Assembly: GCA_036505485.1 (NCBI GenBank)
Contig: DASXTK010000306.1
Location: 1-21,103 of the forward strand
Source: DASXTK01 sp036505485
Lineage (GTDB): Bacteria; Actinomycetota; Acidimicrobiia; Acidimicrobiales; VFJN01
Direction of reading: 5' to 3'
Length of the DNA: 21,103 nt
Shown here: positions 20,039 to 21,103 of the stretch, piece by piece
Numbering within the stretch: the stretch's first letter is position 1
How the letters are laid out: each line of letters begins with the position of its first letter
Program-made: the position numbers and the translations under genes
The notes under the pieces: model-generated
What the model saw: only the letters and a program-made list of their open reading frames with translations
Database searches by the model: none
What the model was told of the DNA's origin: nothing

Positions 20039-21103
20039 TCAGTTGCCGAGCTCGAACACCGCGTGCAGGGCGGCCACGGCGTCCTCGATCTGATCCTCCC
20101 GCACCACGCATGACGTGCGGATGGCCGAGGTCGAGATCATCTCGATGTTGATCCCATTGTTGGCCAGGGTCTCGAACATCGTCGCGGCCACACCGGGGTT
20201 CGACTTCATGCCGGCGCCGACGATGCTCACCCGGGCGATGTCGTGGTCCGACGACACCCCGGTGGCGCCGATCTCGTCGGCCAGGGCGGTGCACACCTCG
20301 GTGGCGCTGCCCAGATGGCCCTTGGGGACCGTGAAGCTGATGTCGGTAACGCCGTCCTCGGAGACGTTCTGGACGATCATGTCCACGTTGACGTTCCGAT
20401 CGGCCAGCTCCCGGAACATCTGGGCGGCGATGCCGGGCTTGTCGGGAACCCCCGACACCGTCACCTTGGCCTCGCTGACATCGTGGGTGACCGCCGAGAC
20501 GATCGCCTGTTCCATCGACGGGTCCTCCTCTTTGACCCAGGTGCCGGGCTCCCAGGTGAATGCCGAGCGCACGTGCAGGGTGACGCCCCACCGCCGGGCG
20601 TACTCCACCGCCCGCATGGCCGGTTTGGGGCAGCCGGTCGCGGTCATCTCCAACAGCTCCTCGAAGCTCACCAGACCCATCCGGCGAGCGCCGGGCACCA
20701 GACGGGGATCGGCGGTGAACAGCCCGGATACGTCCGTGTACAGCTCGCAGACGCTGGCCTCCAGGGCATGAGCCAGAGCGACCGCGGTGGTGTCGGACCC
20801 GCCCCGTCCCAGGAAGGTGACGTCACGCTCCAAGGACACGCCTTGGGATCCGCCCACGACGGGAACCCGGCCCTGGTCCAGGGCACAGCGGATGCGGTCG
20901 GGCCGCAGCTCCAGGATCTTGGCGTTGGTGTGCGAGGTGTCGGTGATGAACCCGGCCTGGCTGCCGGTGAAGCTATCGGCGTCGATGCCCAACGAGTGCA
21001 GCGCCATGCACAGCAGGGCCATGGCCTTGCGCTCGCCCGCGGTGATGAGCATGTCCATCTCGCGTCCGGGCCGGACATCGGAGACCTCGTGGGCCAGCCT
21101 GAT
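20039..21103 (-). CDS. ask: Aspartate kinase (5' partial)
   Basis: The frame remains open to the window edge, so the N-terminal KYGGTS region is missing; 354 residues are visible. Present are the kinase-domain segments DMLITAGERKAMALL, GSQAGFITDTSHTNAKIL, VPVVGGSQGVS, FLGRGGSDTTAVALA and YTDVSGLFTADPRLVPGARR. Two ACT domains follow (AKVTVSGVPDKPGIAAQMFRELA and ARVSIVGAGMKSNPGVAATMF), the arrangement used for feedback control by lysine and threonine. It phosphorylates aspartate in the first step of the aspartate pathway. In many bacteria with this gene type an internal start makes a separate ACT-only subunit. An internal ATG at the SMEQAIVSAV position is a candidate, but no strong ribosome site decides it. 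Confidence 0.97.
   Translation of the reverse strand: MRLAHEVSDVRPGREMDMLITAGERKAMALLCMALHSLGIDADSFTGSQAGFITDTSHTNAKILELRPDRIRCALDQGRVPVVGGSQGVSLERDVTFLGRGGSDTTAVALAHALEASVCELYTDVSGLFTADPRLVPGARRMGLVSFEELLEMTATGCPKPAMRAVEYARRWGVTLHVRSAFTWEPGTWVKEEDPSMEQAIVSAVTHDVSEAKVTVSGVPDKPGIAAQMFRELADRNVNVDMIVQNVSEDGVTDISFTVPKGHLGSATEVCTALADEIGATGVSSDHDIARVSIVGAGMKSNPGVAATMFETLANNGINIEMISTSAIRTSCVVREDQIEDAVAALHAVFELGN

Noticed and set aside
1..21103. CRISPR arrays, insertion sequences, toxin-antitoxin pairs
   Set aside because: No regularly spaced repeats, transposase motifs or paired small toxin/antitoxin genes were found.

Overview
The window is high-GC bacterial chromosome with short intergenic gaps and many GTG starts. 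The gene content points to an Actinomycetota genome: a WhiB-family protein, a paired ArsA-like ATPase operon of the Rv3679/Rv3680 type, a GlnR-like orphan regulator and a SufR-like regulator next to mrp. The mix of families and the many leaderless-looking starts suggest a deep-branching class such as Acidimicrobiia. That placement is an inference, not a proven assignment.

Layout. Positions 1-582 hold the 3' part of a GlnR/OmpR-type regulator. Positions 595-5464 (minus strand) form one compact group that reads, from right to left: SufR-like Fe-S sensing regulator, ErpA-type Fe-S carrier, membrane-anchored beta-propeller, a fused and shortened [2Fe-2S]/molybdenum hydroxylase, RidA, and a 51-residue membrane peptide. 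The Fe-S scaffold ATPase Mrp (5525-6700) diverges from the regulator across 60 bp that carry two mirror-image -10 boxes. Together these look like an Fe-S/molybdoenzyme unit. Positions 6711-8050 (minus) hold an MBL-fold hydrolase and an FxsA membrane protein. After them come a perfect CRP-type palindrome, a structured leader and a small membrane protein (plus strand), then whiB (minus) in a lower-GC patch. A degenerate NfeD/ClpP-like membrane protein (minus) diverges from two overlapping ArsA-like ATPases (plus, 10589-12657).

Next are an STAS-domain protein (minus), a divergent stand-alone receiver, a GNAT acetyltransferase and a tRNA-Pro(CGG). Downstream of the tRNA lie two beta-propeller lipoproteins (a seven-repeat PQQ-like one and an NHL/SMP-30-like one), a PIMT-family methyltransferase and a MazG-type pyrophosphohydrolase. 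The window closes with asd and the 3' part of an aspartate kinase gene (minus), the first two steps of the aspartate-family amino acid pathway.

Regulatory reading. Several genes have a TAnnnT box 6-8 nt before their start codon, as expected for leaderless mRNAs. No CRISPR array, insertion sequence or intact mobile element was seen. No gene-free stretch exceeds 300 bases; the longest (8051-8304 and 8994-9191) carry promoter and structured-RNA candidates.
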